Shown: positions 6,617 to 15,324, counted from the first letter of the stretch. The stretch is DNA of 35,577 nucleotides from Bacillota bacterium (GCA_013178275.1 JABLWZ010000038.1:1-35577); one strand, 5' to 3'. The notes: generated from the letters alone by a model not told the origin. Made by a program: numbers and translations.

Positions 6617-8322
6617 TGAAAAACATGGAAGTTGCCTGGTTATTCGATCAGACCGCTGACCTGATGGAGATCGCCGGGGACGACGCCTACCGCGTCCGTG
6701 CGTATCGCCAGGCCTCCAGATCCATCGCGGACCTTGACGAAGACATCGAAACCCTCTATCAGCAGAGGCGGCTGCAGGAGATACCGGGGATAGGCAAGGA
6801 ACTGGGGAAGAAGATCGGTGAGATACTTACCACCGGGTCTTTTTCCTTTTATGACCGGCTGCGGGAAAAGGTACCAGCCGGTCTCGTCATTATGCTGGAG
6901 CTTCCGGGGCTGGGGCCCAAGTCGGTCCGGTCCATCTACCAGGGGCTGGGTATCACCAGCCTGGAGGAACTGGAGCAGGCCGCCCGGGAGAAGAAGATAC
7001 GGGGACTCCCGGGGATGGGCAGCAAGACGGAACTCGGGATACTCCGCGGTATCGAGATGCTGAAGGGGCGGGGCGGCAGGGTACCCATCGGGCTGGCGCT
7101 GCCCCTGGGGGAGGAGATGAGGTCCTACCTGGCGGGCCTTCCCGAGGTCCAGGGGGTGGAGTTCGCGGGAAGCCTCAGGAGGTGGAAGGATCTGGTCGGG
7201 GACATCGACCTGGTGGCCTCGGTCGCGGAGACGGACTGGGAAAAGGTGCTGGGGGGCTTTGCCCAGCACCCCCGGATAAAAAAGGTGCTGGAGGCGGACC
7301 CGCAACGGGCCCTGGTGCAGACCGTACTGGGGGTGAACATCGAGCTGATCGTGGTCAGCCCCCGCGAGTTTTTCCTCACGGTGTTCCGCGACACCGGCTC
7401 CAAGGCCCACTGGAGCGCACTCGAACGGTACGCCGCTGACCGTCGGCCGGACTTTTCGGTTGGAGGATGTTCCAGTGTCAGTGAGTTTGAAAAAATGGTA
7501 TATTTATCCTTGGGGCTTGAATACATTGTACCGGAGCTGAGGGAAGACCGCGGCGAGATAGACGCGGCGGCCTCGGGGACCCTCCCCGCCCTGGTGGAGG
7601 TGTCCGACCTCAGGGGCGACCTGCACCTGCACACCGACTGGAGCGACGGGGTGAACCAGCTGGAGGTGATGGTGGACGCCGCCCGCCGGCGGGGCTATGA
7701 ATACATAGCCATCACCGAGCACTCCAAGTTCCTGACGATCTCCCGAGGGCTTACCGAAGAGCGGCTGCTGCAGCAGGTGGAGGCGATCGGGAAGATAAAC
7801 CGGGAAAACCCGGGGTTGCGGGTCCTCACCGGGATCGAGGTGGACATTCTGGGGGACGGGCAGCTGGACCTGCCGGACCACGTGCTGGCTGAGGTCGATC
7901 TGGTCATTGCCTCTATCCACTCAGGGTTTCGCCAGGAGCCGGAACGCATCACCCGGAGGCTCCTTGCCGCCCTGGAGAACCCCAACGTGGACATTGTGGC
8001 CCATCCCACGGGTCGGATGCTGGCGCGGCGCGAGCCGTACGCCTTCGACCTGGAACTGGTGATGCGGACCGCGGTTCAGACCAGGACCGCCCTGGAGATC
8101 AACGCCTCCCCGGACCGCCTGGACTTAAACGACGAACACGCCCGGCGGTTTACCGAAATGGGCGGGGTCCTGGCCATAAACACCGACGCCCACGACTGCC
8201 GCCGACTGGATGACATCAGGTTCGGGGTGATGACGGCCAGGAGGGGATGGGTATCCGCTGACCGGGTGATAAACGCCTGGCCTTTAGATAAGCTGCTGGA
8301 GTGGTTGAACCGGGGAGACTAA
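6613..8322 (+). CDS. polX: Family X DNA polymerase with PHP domain (PolX), altered polymerase site
   Basis: This 569-residue protein has helix-hairpin-helix motifs at about 53-70 (EIPGIGKELGKKIGE) and 95-110 (ELPGLGPKSV). The nucleotidyltransferase palm has GSLRR (186-190) and D197/D199 (GDIDL). A C-terminal PHP phosphoesterase domain starts at about 333 (DLHLHTDWSDG, AITEHSKF, HSGF, AHPTGR, NTDAH). PolX repairs short gaps and its PHP domain gives 3'-5' exonuclease and AP-site activity. Two oddities stand out. The third catalytic carboxylate, normally VDL/VDF, is Glu244 in GVNIELIVV. The usual GSKxHN and LNEYG nucleotide-binding motifs read GSKAHW and FSVGG. The PHP site looks complete. Polymerase activity may therefore be reduced. 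The gene is coupled to zapA. Confidence 0.93.
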   Translation: MMKNMEVAWLFDQTADLMEIAGDDAYRVRAYRQASRSIADLDEDIETLYQQRRLQEIPGIGKELGKKIGEILTTGSFSFYDRLREKVPAGLVIMLELPGLGPKSVRSIYQGLGITSLEELEQAAREKKIRGLPGMGSKTELGILRGIEMLKGRGGRVPIGLALPLGEEMRSYLAGLPEVQGVEFAGSLRRWKDLVGDIDLVASVAETDWEKVLGGFAQHPRIKKVLEADPQRALVQTVLGVNIELIVVSPREFFLTVFRDTGSKAHWSALERYAADRRPDFSVGGCSSVSEFEKMVYLSLGLEYIVPELREDRGEIDAAASGTLPALVEVSDLRGDLHLHTDWSDGVNQLEVMVDAARRRGYEYIAITEHSKFLTISRGLTEERLLQQVEAIGKINRENPGLRVLTGIEVDILGDGQLDLPDHVLAEVDLVIASIHSGFRQEPERITRRLLAALENPNVDIVAHPTGRMLARREPYAFDLELVMRTAVQTRTALEINASPDRLDLNDEHARRFTEMGGVLAINTDAHDCRRLDDIRFGVMTARRGWVSADRVINAWPLDKLLEWLNRGD

Positions 8323-8352
8323 TCGACTGGCTGCACAGGAGAGGATCTGATC

Positions 8353-10383
8353 TTGCTTAGACGTTACGGTATAGCACTGATTCTGCTGCTGGCGATGATC
8401 ACCGCCACCGGGCGGCTGGCGGCCCAGGGATACTGGACCGACGACCTGCTCGTCGACCTGCCGAGGGAGATAAAAGGAATAATCCATCAGGATACCGCAC
8501 CCGTGCTGTCCAAAACCAGCACCGCCGCCAACCCGAACCGAAGCGACCAAAAGCCGGTCCCGAAGTGGGCCAGCCGCAAGGTCGCGCTGATCCGCCTGGA
8601 GGACGTGGGCCCGGGGGGAAACTACAGCTCCCTGGAGGACCTCGGCCGTCTCCGGGCAGTAGTCGATTATCTGTACTCCGAGGGGATACCCTACCACGTC
8701 ACGGTGATACCCCGGTATAAGACCTTAAACCCCGACGGGACCTGGAAAAACAACGGTATCGACGACCCAAACCCGACCCCGGAGACCCAGGCCTTTATCC
8801 GCATGCTCTACTACATGAAGGAGCACGGGGGGATACTCGGGGCGCACGGTTACACCCACCAGTACGGGGAAAGCCAGAAGCCCGACAACGGCCAGAACAC
8901 CGGCACCGGCAACGAGTTCGGCACCGGTGAATCCCCCACCGACACCCTGGAGTACGCCCAGGTCAGGGTGGAACTGGCGGCCCGGGCGTTTCAGCAGCTG
9001 AACCTGGACCCCGAGTTCTGGGAGACCCCGCACAACGTCGCCACCCCGGAGCAGCGCGAGGTCTTTCGGTCCGCCTTTGGAATCCAGTACGAGTCTCTGA
9101 ACAAGAAGGACCTGAATACCGCTTACCTGGAGGGGGAGAACCAGTTTCAGGGGACCAACCTCGGGTCGGTCTATGTCCCCACCCCGCTCTATTACGTCGA
9201 GGGAGGGACCGGGACCGCATACAGCGTAGAGCGCATACTCCGAAGGATGGTCTTTTTCTCCGGCCTGGCCAGCTTCTTTTTCCACCCGTTTCTGGAGTAC
9301 CAGTTCCTGGAACCCGTCACCACCCCTGACGGGAAGCCGGTGATAGAGGACGGGCTCCCCCGCTACCGCTACCGGGAGGTCACCGGTTCCTACCTGCAGA
9401 GGATGGTCAAGGGGCTGGAGGACTGGGGCTACCGCTTTACCAGCATCCACGAGGTAGTTCCGTTCACCCCCGGCCACCGCCTGAGGCTGGCGGAGGGTGA
9501 AGAAAGCCAGTGGCTGACCGGGGACTTCAACGGCGACCGCCGGGCGGAGCTGCTGGTAAAAGAGGGCCAGCGGGTCAAGGTGGCCGCCTTCAAACTGCAA
9601 ACCCCGCGCTGGAACGCCTCCACCCACCTTTCGGAATGGCTGGAGATACCCGAGGATACCAGGGACTCGGTCGTGAAGGTCGGGGACTTCAACCGCGACG
9701 GCCGGGACGACCTGCTGTTCTATCAGCCGTTTACCAGCCTCTGGTCAATGGCCCTGAGCGACGGGGAACGTTTCGGCAGACCCAGGCTGGCTCTCGCCGG
9801 GTGGCCTTCCCCGACAGGGATGTCGGCCTATACCGGTGATTACAACGGGGACGGATTCGACGACCTCCTGGTGTTCAACCCCGAGGGACAGAACTGGCAG
9901 ATCGCCCTGAACAACCAGGCGGGCGGTTTTATGCCTCAGGAGGGATCATTTTTCGGGCTCGGGGAATCCAGCCTGGAGAAAGCGGTCGGGGATGTCGACG
10001 GTGACGGGACCAATGACCTGATCGCTTACAACACCACCCTGGGACGGGTCCAGGTGGCCCTGATCAAGGACGGAAAGATCGACCAGCCGCAGACCTGGCT
10101 GGCCAACGGGGAGAGGTTCCGGGACCTGTTCATCGGTGACTTCAACGGTGATGCCCGGTGCGATGTCCTGCTGGGCAACACCCGAGAAGGGGCCTGGAGC
10201 ACTTACCTGTCCGACGGGGAACGGATGGCGCCCACCCTGCAGCCCTACGGTCCCTGGGCTCCCGGGACACACCGGGAAAAGGGGGTCAGCGACTTCAACG
10301 GAGACGGCAGGGCGGACCTGGTTTCGGTCGAAAAGCGGTCGGGCGAGTGGTTGGTCGACCTGTCGTACAGCTACCAGGACTAA
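8353..10383 (+). CDS. Secreted DUF2334 (deacetylase-like) protein with FG-GAP repeats
   Basis: This 676-residue exported protein has a signal peptide at about 1-25. A DUF2334 domain (about 75-375), related to polysaccharide deacetylases, contains RLEDVGP (D84), HVTVIPRY, GAHGYTHQYG (H165, H169) and WETPH (H227). These form a likely metal site. Six FG-GAP/VCBS calcium-binding repeats follow, starting near residues 391, 445, 496, 547, 596 and 647, about 50 apart, each with a DxNxDGxxD-type loop; together they suggest a beta-propeller. The start is TTG with AGGAGAGG eight bases upstream. Likely role: cell-surface or secreted carbohydrate deacetylation or binding. The substrate is unknown. It follows polX by 30 bp and overlaps the convergent small gene. 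Confidence 0.88.
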   Translation: MLRRYGIALILLLAMITATGRLAAQGYWTDDLLVDLPREIKGIIHQDTAPVLSKTSTAANPNRSDQKPVPKWASRKVALIRLEDVGPGGNYSSLEDLGRLRAVVDYLYSEGIPYHVTVIPRYKTLNPDGTWKNNGIDDPNPTPETQAFIRMLYYMKEHGGILGAHGYTHQYGESQKPDNGQNTGTGNEFGTGESPTDTLEYAQVRVELAARAFQQLNLDPEFWETPHNVATPEQREVFRSAFGIQYESLNKKDLNTAYLEGENQFQGTNLGSVYVPTPLYYVEGGTGTAYSVERILRRMVFFSGLASFFFHPFLEYQFLEPVTTPDGKPVIEDGLPRYRYREVTGSYLQRMVKGLEDWGYRFTSIHEVVPFTPGHRLRLAEGEESQWLTGDFNGDRRAELLVKEGQRVKVAAFKLQTPRWNASTHLSEWLEIPEDTRDSVVKVGDFNRDGRDDLLFYQPFTSLWSMALSDGERFGRPRLALAGWPSPTGMSAYTGDYNGDGFDDLLVFNPEGQNWQIALNNQAGGFMPQEGSFFGLGESSLEKAVGDVDGDGTNDLIAYNTTLGRVQVALIKDGKIDQPQTWLANGERFRDLFIGDFNGDARCDVLLGNTREGAWSTYLSDGERMAPTLQPYGPWAPGTHREKGVSDFNGDGRADLVSVEKRSGEWLVDLSYSYQD

Positions 10384-10514
10384 CCGTCCGAGGCGGTATT
10401 CTTCTCCCCGGCGGTGAACACCCCGCCAAACAACAGGAAAAACAGCACCACGACGACCAGGACCCACCAGTTCGAACCGCCCAGCCACGCGGGGACCACC
10501 GGCTTTTCGCTCAT
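10380..10514 (-). CDS. Small single-pass membrane protein
   Basis: A 44-residue frame starts at ATG 10514 with AAGGAG upstream. It has a short polar N-terminus (MSEKPVVPAWLGGSNW), one membrane helix (WVLVVVVLFFLLFGGVF) and a polar tail. It overlaps the convergent DUF2334 gene by four bases. The layout recalls tiny sporulation membrane proteins such as the YjcZ type, but the sequence match is only general. It was judged real because of the ribosome binding site and the clean hydrophobic segment. Confidence 0.6.
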   Translation of the reverse strand: MSEKPVVPAWLGGSNWWVLVVVVLFFLLFGGVFTAGEKNTASDG

Positions 10515-10676
10515 TTCCTCCACTCCTTCCAGAAATCCCGGGTATCTATACCACAGGATATTCAAAGTGGCTACAACTGGTTACCTGATTGGCGGCTCTA
10601 TTATTTAAATAGCGGGTTATCTAGAAAAAGTGATAAACTAAAAGGGTATTATTAAAACCTATGCGAGGTGCCGGCT

Positions 10677-11321
10677 ATGGGTTTTTACAGCTTTGAGGGA
10701 AGGGCGCCGGTGGTCGCGCCCAGTTCGTTCGTTCACCCGGAGGCAACGCTGATCGGGGATGTGGAGGTCGGTGAAGGCTGCTACATCGGGCCGGGGGCCC
10801 GGCTGCGGGGAGACTGGGGCCGGATCTCGATCGGGCCCGGCTGCAACATCCAGGAGAACTGCGTGTTCCATGTGAAGCCCGACGAGGCGGTCATACTCGG
10901 GCCGAGCTGCCACATCGGCCACGGGGCGATCCTGCACGGGCCCAGGTTGGGCTACCACGTGGTCGTGGGCATGGGGGCCGTCATCATGGACGAGGCCGTC
11001 CTGGAAGACGAATGCTGCATAGCGGCCGGCGCGCTGGTAAGCTCCAAGGTGCTTGTCCCCAGCCGCAAGCTGGTGGTCGGCAACCCCGGGAAGATCGTGG
11101 GGGAGATCCACAACCAGCTGTACCAGTTCATGACGTGGGGCACGGCCCTCTATCAGGAACTCCCCGCGAGCTGCCACGACTCGATGCGCGAGGTTTCACG
11201 CGAGTATGTCTTCGCGGAAGGGAAGCGGGACCCGGGGGTGACGGCGACCGGTTCCCGAGAACGCCTGGCGGTGGTGGCCAAGGGTTTAATGAAGTCAGGC
11301 AGGGTGGTGCTCAAGTTTTAG
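10677..11321 (+). CDS. Gamma-carbonic-anhydrase-like hexapeptide-repeat protein
   Basis: This protein of about 214 residues is a left-handed beta-helix of the gamma carbonic anhydrase/PaaY/CaiE family. Hexapeptide repeats run from about residue 15 to 150 (ATLIGDVEVGEGCYIGPGAR and so on). The three metal-binding histidines are visible in NCVFHVK and CHIGHGAILHG, the last two with the usual five-residue spacing. A C-terminal helical extension packs against the helix. The family binds Zn or Fe as trimers; many members hydrate CO2 and others act with acyl-CoA enzymes. I prefer ATG 10677, spaced well from GCGAGGTG, over GTG 10668. A thioesterase gene follows 15 bp later and is probably co-transcribed. 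Confidence 0.9.
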   Translation: MGFYSFEGRAPVVAPSSFVHPEATLIGDVEVGEGCYIGPGARLRGDWGRISIGPGCNIQENCVFHVKPDEAVILGPSCHIGHGAILHGPRLGYHVVVGMGAVIMDEAVLEDECCIAAGALVSSKVLVPSRKLVVGNPGKIVGEIHNQLYQFMTWGTALYQELPASCHDSMREVSREYVFAEGKRDPGVTATGSRERLAVVAKGLMKSGRVVLKF

Positions 11322-11336
11322 GGAGGGGGCAGGGAT

Positions 11337-11726
11337 TTGCTCAGAACAGAAATCGTTCCGAGGATTTCGGAGACCAACATGGCGGGGCACATCGGGCATA
11401 CCACGATACCGGTCTGGCTGGAGGCGGGTTACGACGAGGTGATCCGGATGTTCAATGACCATCGGGGTGGGCCCTCGCTCATCATGTCGGGCTTCAGTGT
11501 GGACTGTCTGGCTGAGCTGTTCTATGCCGAAAACGTCGAGGTGAGGTCCTGGATCGATAAGATCGGTCGGTCGAGCTTCGTCGTCTACCAGGAGATACAC
11601 CAGGGAGGGCGCCTGTGCACCCGCGGCGCCACCACCTTTATCAACTTCGACTATAAAAACCAGAGGACGGAACCAATCCCGCAAAATTTGCGTCTAAGAC
11701 TGGAGGAACACCTGAGGGACGGGTAA
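11337..11726 (+). CDS. Hotdog-fold acyl-CoA thioesterase (4HBT family)
   Basis: This 129-residue hotdog-fold protein contains ETNMAGHIGHTTIPVWLEAG near the N-terminus, where the family has its catalytic acidic or polar residue, and the central helix of the fold. SWIDKIGRSSFVVYQEI and a final beta strand follow. It should hydrolyse a short or medium acyl-CoA or aromatic acyl-CoA. It starts with TTG after GGGAGGGGGC. It sits between the gamma-CA-like gene and murT, probably as part of one operon. Its exact substrate cannot be told. Confidence 0.85.
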   Translation: MLRTEIVPRISETNMAGHIGHTTIPVWLEAGYDEVIRMFNDHRGGPSLIMSGFSVDCLAELFYAENVEVRSWIDKIGRSSFVVYQEIHQGGRLCTRGATTFINFDYKNQRTEPIPQNLRLRLEEHLRDG

Positions 11727-11773
11727 CGGCCCCGGCCCACCGGGTATTACATAAACTGGAGGATAAAGGACCA

Positions 11774-13285
11774 ATGGCGGTTCAACCAGAAGCGAGACCA
11801 GGTCCTGACCCGTCCCGACCGGGCGGGAAGGCCGCACGCGGCCCCTCGGGGAAGGGGCTTCTTTTTGGCGTGCGTTTTCTCTTTGCCTTCCTGCTGTCGA
11901 GGGTGCTGGTCCGGGTCCTGAAGGCGTTCGGGTACTCCGCGACCTCCCTGCCCGGGGTGATCGCTCTGAAGGTCTGCCCTGGGCTGATCAGCCACATCGG
12001 GGATGCTTACGAGCTGGTGGTCGCGGTGACGGGCACCAACGGCAAGACCACCACGGCCAACCTGCTGGCCCACATCCTGCGCGCCGACGGTTACACGGTG
12101 GCCCACAACACCGAAGGGGCCAACATGCTGAACGGGGTGGCCGCCGCGCTGCTGCAGGACTGCACCTGGACGGGCGAGCCGCGTTCCCGGGTCGCCCTGA
12201 TCGAGGTCGACGAGGGCAGCGTCGGCAGGGTGTTCGCCCAGATAAAACCAGATCTTTTAGTGGTTACCAACTACTTCCGCGATCAGCTCGACCGCTACTT
12301 CGAGATCGACCGTACCGCGGCCCTGCTGCTGAATGTGGTCCAGGAGATATCTGGGCTCAAGTTGGTGATGAACGGCGACGACCCGCTGGTGGCGGCCATC
12401 GGCCACCGGCTGGGGACCGCCCTCTACTACGGGGCGGAAGGCGAGCTAAGGATGCCGGCGGCCGCGCCCGACTCCGACACCGCGGGTGAGACCAGGGAGC
12501 GGGGATACTGCAGTCTCTGCGGCGGACTGCTGCAGTACCGCTACTACCATTACGGCCAGCTGGGGAGTTATCGCTGTTCGCAGTGCAGTTTCGAGCGGCC
12601 GGCGCTTGATTTTACCGCTTTCTCCGCTAAACAGCTCAGCCCGGTCAGCTTTACCATCTCTTCCCGCTTCTTCCCCGGGGGGAGGCTGGAATGCGCCAGT
12701 TCACTGCACGGCTGCTACAACCTTTACAACGTCCTGGCGGCCGCGTCCGCGTCCGCGGTACTGGGCATCAGCGGGGACACCATCTGCGCGGCCCTCCCCG
12801 ACTACCAAACCGCCACCGGGCGGCTGGAGAGCTTCGTGCTGGGCGGCCGGCCCTGTACCCTGGCCCTGATCAAGAACCCCGCCGGGCTGAACGAGGTCAT
12901 CAAGACCGTCCTGGTTCGGCCGGGCGGCAAGTCGCTGGTCATCGCTATCAATGACCTGGCCGCCGACGGAAGGGACGTGTCCTGGTTGTGGGACGCCGAC
13001 TTCGAGAAGCTCTGCCGGGAGGACATCGTATCGGTCACCTGCGCCGGGAGGAGAGCGGCCGATATGGCGGTGAGGATGAAGTACGCGGGTCTGCCCGTCG
13101 AAAGGATCGGGGTCGTCCCCGATGCCTCAGAGGCGCTGAAGGACCTGTCGGGGCGGCCGGGGGAGGAACTGTACGTGCTGGCTACCTATACCAACCTCTT
13201 CAACTATGCCAAACTGCTGCACAAGGCCGAAAAATCTTCACCACCCGTGGAGGAAACACGAGAGAAGGTCGGGAGGGCGTCTTGA
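11774..13285 (+). CDS. murT: Lipid II isoglutaminyl synthase, MurT subunit
   Basis: This 503-residue Mur-ligase-like protein has a hydrophobic N-terminal helix (about 30-53). The ATP P-loop is TGTNGKTT (86-93) and is followed by EGANMLNGVAAALL. A four-Cys zinc ribbon C246/C249/C268/C271 is inserted in the central domain, which is diagnostic of MurT. The C-terminal DUF1727 domain follows from about 390. With GatD it amidates the second-position D-glutamate of the lipid II stem peptide to D-isoglutamine at the inner membrane face, using ATP and glutamine. Its stop overlaps the gatD start (TTGA). A long Pro/Gly/Arg-rich N-terminus before the helix is unusual. Confidence 0.95.
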   Translation: MAVQPEARPGPDPSRPGGKAARGPSGKGLLFGVRFLFAFLLSRVLVRVLKAFGYSATSLPGVIALKVCPGLISHIGDAYELVVAVTGTNGKTTTANLLAHILRADGYTVAHNTEGANMLNGVAAALLQDCTWTGEPRSRVALIEVDEGSVGRVFAQIKPDLLVVTNYFRDQLDRYFEIDRTAALLLNVVQEISGLKLVMNGDDPLVAAIGHRLGTALYYGAEGELRMPAAAPDSDTAGETRERGYCSLCGGLLQYRYYHYGQLGSYRCSQCSFERPALDFTAFSAKQLSPVSFTISSRFFPGGRLECASSLHGCYNLYNVLAAASASAVLGISGDTICAALPDYQTATGRLESFVLGGRPCTLALIKNPAGLNEVIKTVLVRPGGKSLVIAINDLAADGRDVSWLWDADFEKLCREDIVSVTCAGRRAADMAVRMKYAGLPVERIGVVPDASEALKDLSGRPGEELYVLATYTNLFNYAKLLHKAEKSSPPVEETREKVGRAS

Positions 13286-14046
13286 TAAAGCTCAGAATAT
13301 GCCACCTCTACCCTGAAATACTGAACCTGTACGGGGACACCGGCAACATCCGCATCCTGCAGCAGCGTTCCACCTGGCGCGGTTTTCAGACCGAGGTCGA
13401 CCGGGTACAGCCGGGACAGGAGCTGGATTTTTCCGACTACGACCTGGTATTCCTGGGGGGAGGGGCAGACTTCGACCAGGTGCTGGCGGCGCAGGACCTG
13501 GAGCAAAAGCGGGGGTCGCTCGAGTCGGCGGTCCAGGACGGGCTGGTGATCCTGGCCATCTGCGGCGGCTACCAGCTGCTGGGCCGGTACTACAAGAACC
13601 AGACGGGTGAGATAGTCCCCGGGATCGGCCTGCTGGACGTTTATACCGAGGCCGGGGCGAAGCGCATGAAGGGCGACGTGCTGGTCGAGCTAGACCAGGG
13701 GATAAGGGCCGAGATAGACGACGTCGGCGCCCGGCCGGGCACCCTGGTGGGGTTCGAAAACCACTCGGGCCGGACCTACCTGGGACCGACCGTCAGGCCT
13801 CTGGGCCGGGTGCTCAAGGGCGGGGGCAACAACGGCGAGGACCGCTGCGAGGGGGCCTGGTGCAAGAACATCTTCGCCACCTACCTGCACGGGCCGTTTC
13901 TCTCCAAGAACCCCCACTTCGCGGACCTGCTGATCTCGCGGGCCCTGGCCCGGCGATGGCCGGGGACGACGCTGGCCCCGCTCGACGACCGGTTGGAGTA
14001 CCAGGCCCACCAGGTCATCAAGGACCGGCTCACGGGTTTCTGGTAG
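13282..14046 (+). CDS. gatD: Lipid II isoglutaminyl synthase, glutaminase subunit GatD
   Basis: This 254-residue class I glutamine amidotransferase-like protein begins at TTG 13282, four bases inside the murT stop, after GGGAGGG. The catalytic Cys94 (LAICGGYQLLG), Arg128 (GAKRMKGD) and His203 (TYLHGPFLS) are visible; Cys94 and Arg128 fall at the same numbers as in Staphylococcus aureus GatD. GatD releases ammonia from glutamine and passes it to MurT. A complete murT-gatD pair means this organism amidates its peptidoglycan precursor. Confidence 0.95.
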   Translation: MIKLRICHLYPEILNLYGDTGNIRILQQRSTWRGFQTEVDRVQPGQELDFSDYDLVFLGGGADFDQVLAAQDLEQKRGSLESAVQDGLVILAICGGYQLLGRYYKNQTGEIVPGIGLLDVYTEAGAKRMKGDVLVELDQGIRAEIDDVGARPGTLVGFENHSGRTYLGPTVRPLGRVLKGGGNNGEDRCEGAWCKNIFATYLHGPFLSKNPHFADLLISRALARRWPGTTLAPLDDRLEYQAHQVIKDRLTGFW

Positions 14047-14058
14047 CACTTTTTAACG

Positions 14059-14158
14059 CTATCAGAAAGTATATAAGGGAACTTTCTGATGCAAGCAAGT
14101 GCAGCTAGGGCTCTCGCCTTCGCCAGAGGCTTGGCGATAGCCAAGTTTTCTTCGCCTA
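14059..14158. repeat. Palindromic repeat element (MITE- or REP-like)
   Basis: This compact stretch holds two perfect hairpins: ATCAGAAAGT/ACTTTCTGAT with a 10-base loop (14061-14090), and CTTGGC-GATA-GCCAAG (14130-14145). A third, imperfect stem lies between them. It begins 13 bases after gatD and ends at the stop codon of the minus-strand membrane gene, whose last predicted helix seems cut short. That junction suggests a small mobile or intergenic repeat inserted there. I see no other copy in this window. Confidence 0.5.
14130..14152 (+). terminator. Probable gatD operon terminator
   Basis: The stem CTTGGC-GATA-GCCAAG is followed by TTTTCTT on the plus strand. It probably ends the operon running from the gamma-CA-like gene to gatD. 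Confidence 0.65.
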
Positions 14159-14740
14159 AGTGTGCAGCAGCAGAATACCGACCACCGCGAACGTTCCCCA
14201 TTTGTGGAATCCTCTTTCGAATGCGGCGAACGTTTTTCCCGTCTTATAGAACTTGCTCAGGCCGCTCAGACCGATCAGCATCGCCAGAAGCAGCGCGACG
14301 AACCCGGTCCACTGTTCGGACCTCCAGGTTTGACCGCCGAAAAGGGTATAGGACATGTGGAGGACGGCGACGGAGACAGCGACGATTGATACGTAGGGGT
14401 GGATATTCAGGAACCAGCGCCGGACCTTTTTCAGCCCGGACCCGGAAGACTCCCTGCCTGCAGCGTATTTAACCAGGAGGTTGAAGGGGTAGACCAGGAT
14501 GACCACGATGCCCAGGATCTGACACAGGCTGCCGGTAGGATGGATCGGCAACCGGTTTGGTCTGCCGTAACCCTCGGACTGGTGCCGGCCGGGACCGCCG
14601 AGCTGCCTCGCGCCGCTGTCGGACTGAAGGGTGGGAGCGGTGGAGGCCGAACCGGCCGCGAAATAAACGGCCACCCCGGTCAGGACGATCATTATCAGCA
14701 GGAAAACCAGGATCTTATCTATCTTCTTCACGACAGCCAC
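14156..14740 (-). CDS. Multi-TM membrane protein, ferric-reductase/cytochrome b-like
   Basis: This 194-residue membrane protein has helices at about 9-30, 70-92, 114-135, 144-165 and 179-194. Histidines H114 and H128 lie around helix 3, and H179 and H193 around helix 5, a layout like the heme-binding helices of ferric-reductase-like or cytochrome b561-like proteins. The polar loop between helices 1 and 2 is long and Ser/Gly-rich. The protein stops in the middle of the last helix (GILLLHT), where a palindromic repeat begins, so it may be truncated at the C-terminus. The start is GTG with a poor ribosome binding site (AAGAGAG). It lies 29 bp behind LTPQQY protein 1 and is probably in its operon and under the same regulator. 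Confidence 0.72.
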   Translation of the reverse strand: MAVVKKIDKILVFLLIMIVLTGVAVYFAAGSASTAPTLQSDSGARQLGGPGRHQSEGYGRPNRLPIHPTGSLCQILGIVVILVYPFNLLVKYAAGRESSGSGLKKVRRWFLNIHPYVSIVAVSVAVLHMSYTLFGGQTWRSEQWTGFVALLLAMLIGLSGLSKFYKTGKTFAAFERGFHKWGTFAVVGILLLHT

Positions 14741-14769
14741 TCTCTCTTAAAAAATACTCCGGTTAATCC

Positions 14770-15324
14770 TCACTGCTGGGGTTTGGCGCCGGTACCGCCG
14801 TTGGCCGGGGGCTGGGCGGAGGACTGGCTCCCGGGAGGCGGCTCGTTGATCTTCGCCTTGAGCATTTGAACGACTATACCGCCCAATGCACTCTGTTTCG
14901 GACTGGTATAGACATCACGACCCCGTGTTCTGAGGTCCTTCCTTCGGTCGTGGAACCCGGGGTAAACCTCGCTGCCGCCGCTGGTATCCCGGTTCAGCAG
15001 GGCCATATACTGCTGGGGGGTGAGCACGGAGTATACCGCTTTGAACAGTTCGTCGGTTATCGACTCGTCCGCGGCCAGTTTTTCAACCGGCGACAATAAG
15101 GCCGCAGCCTGTTCGCGGCTCAGATTAAGGTTTTCGGTGCTCTCCAGGTAGAGCAGGTCTTGAAAGACCTCCTGGGCCGGCACGGCGGTCTTCGGGTTGT
15201 ATCCCCGCTGGTAGCGGTTTATCATCACGTGCCCGACTATTCCTCCGCAGACCGTCAGGACCACCAGTACAACCAGGATTTCCCGCCATTTTTCCCTGAT
15301 CTTGTCAAACGATAAGGTGTTCAT
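14770..15324 (-). CDS. Membrane-anchored LTPQQY protein 1 (CpxP/Spy-like motif)
   Basis: This 184-residue protein has a short cytosolic N-terminus, one membrane helix (about 15-35) and an extracytosolic domain. That domain carries DLLYLESTENLNLSREQAAA and VYSVLTPQQYMALLNRD (LTPQQY at 101-106). The same block occurs in the protein at 17372-17746, so the two are paralogs. The LTxxQ-type motif recalls periplasmic CpxP/Spy stress proteins, but homology is unproven. The tail is low-complexity and Pro/Gly/Gln-rich. ATG 15324 has GGGGGGAG upstream and is preferred over the longer frame. Its promoter contains the same paired TTAAAG boxes as the two-component operon it diverges from, so it is probably a target of that system. 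Confidence 0.8.
   Translation of the reverse strand: MNTLSFDKIREKWREILVVLVVLTVCGGIVGHVMINRYQRGYNPKTAVPAQEVFQDLLYLESTENLNLSREQAAALLSPVEKLAADESITDELFKAVYSVLTPQQYMALLNRDTSGGSEVYPGFHDRRKDLRTRGRDVYTSPKQSALGGIVVQMLKAKINEPPPGSQSSAQPPANGGTGAKPQQ

Noticed and set aside
9521..10330. Regularly spaced GACTTCAACG-type repeats that could be mistaken for a CRISPR or tandem repeat array
   Set aside because: They are in-frame codons of the FG-GAP calcium-binding loops and diverge at the third base.
12988..13281. Upstream extension of gatD into murT
   Set aside because: TTG at 13282 has a ribosome binding site and puts Cys94 and Arg128 at the expected positions; the extension is murT sequence in another frame.
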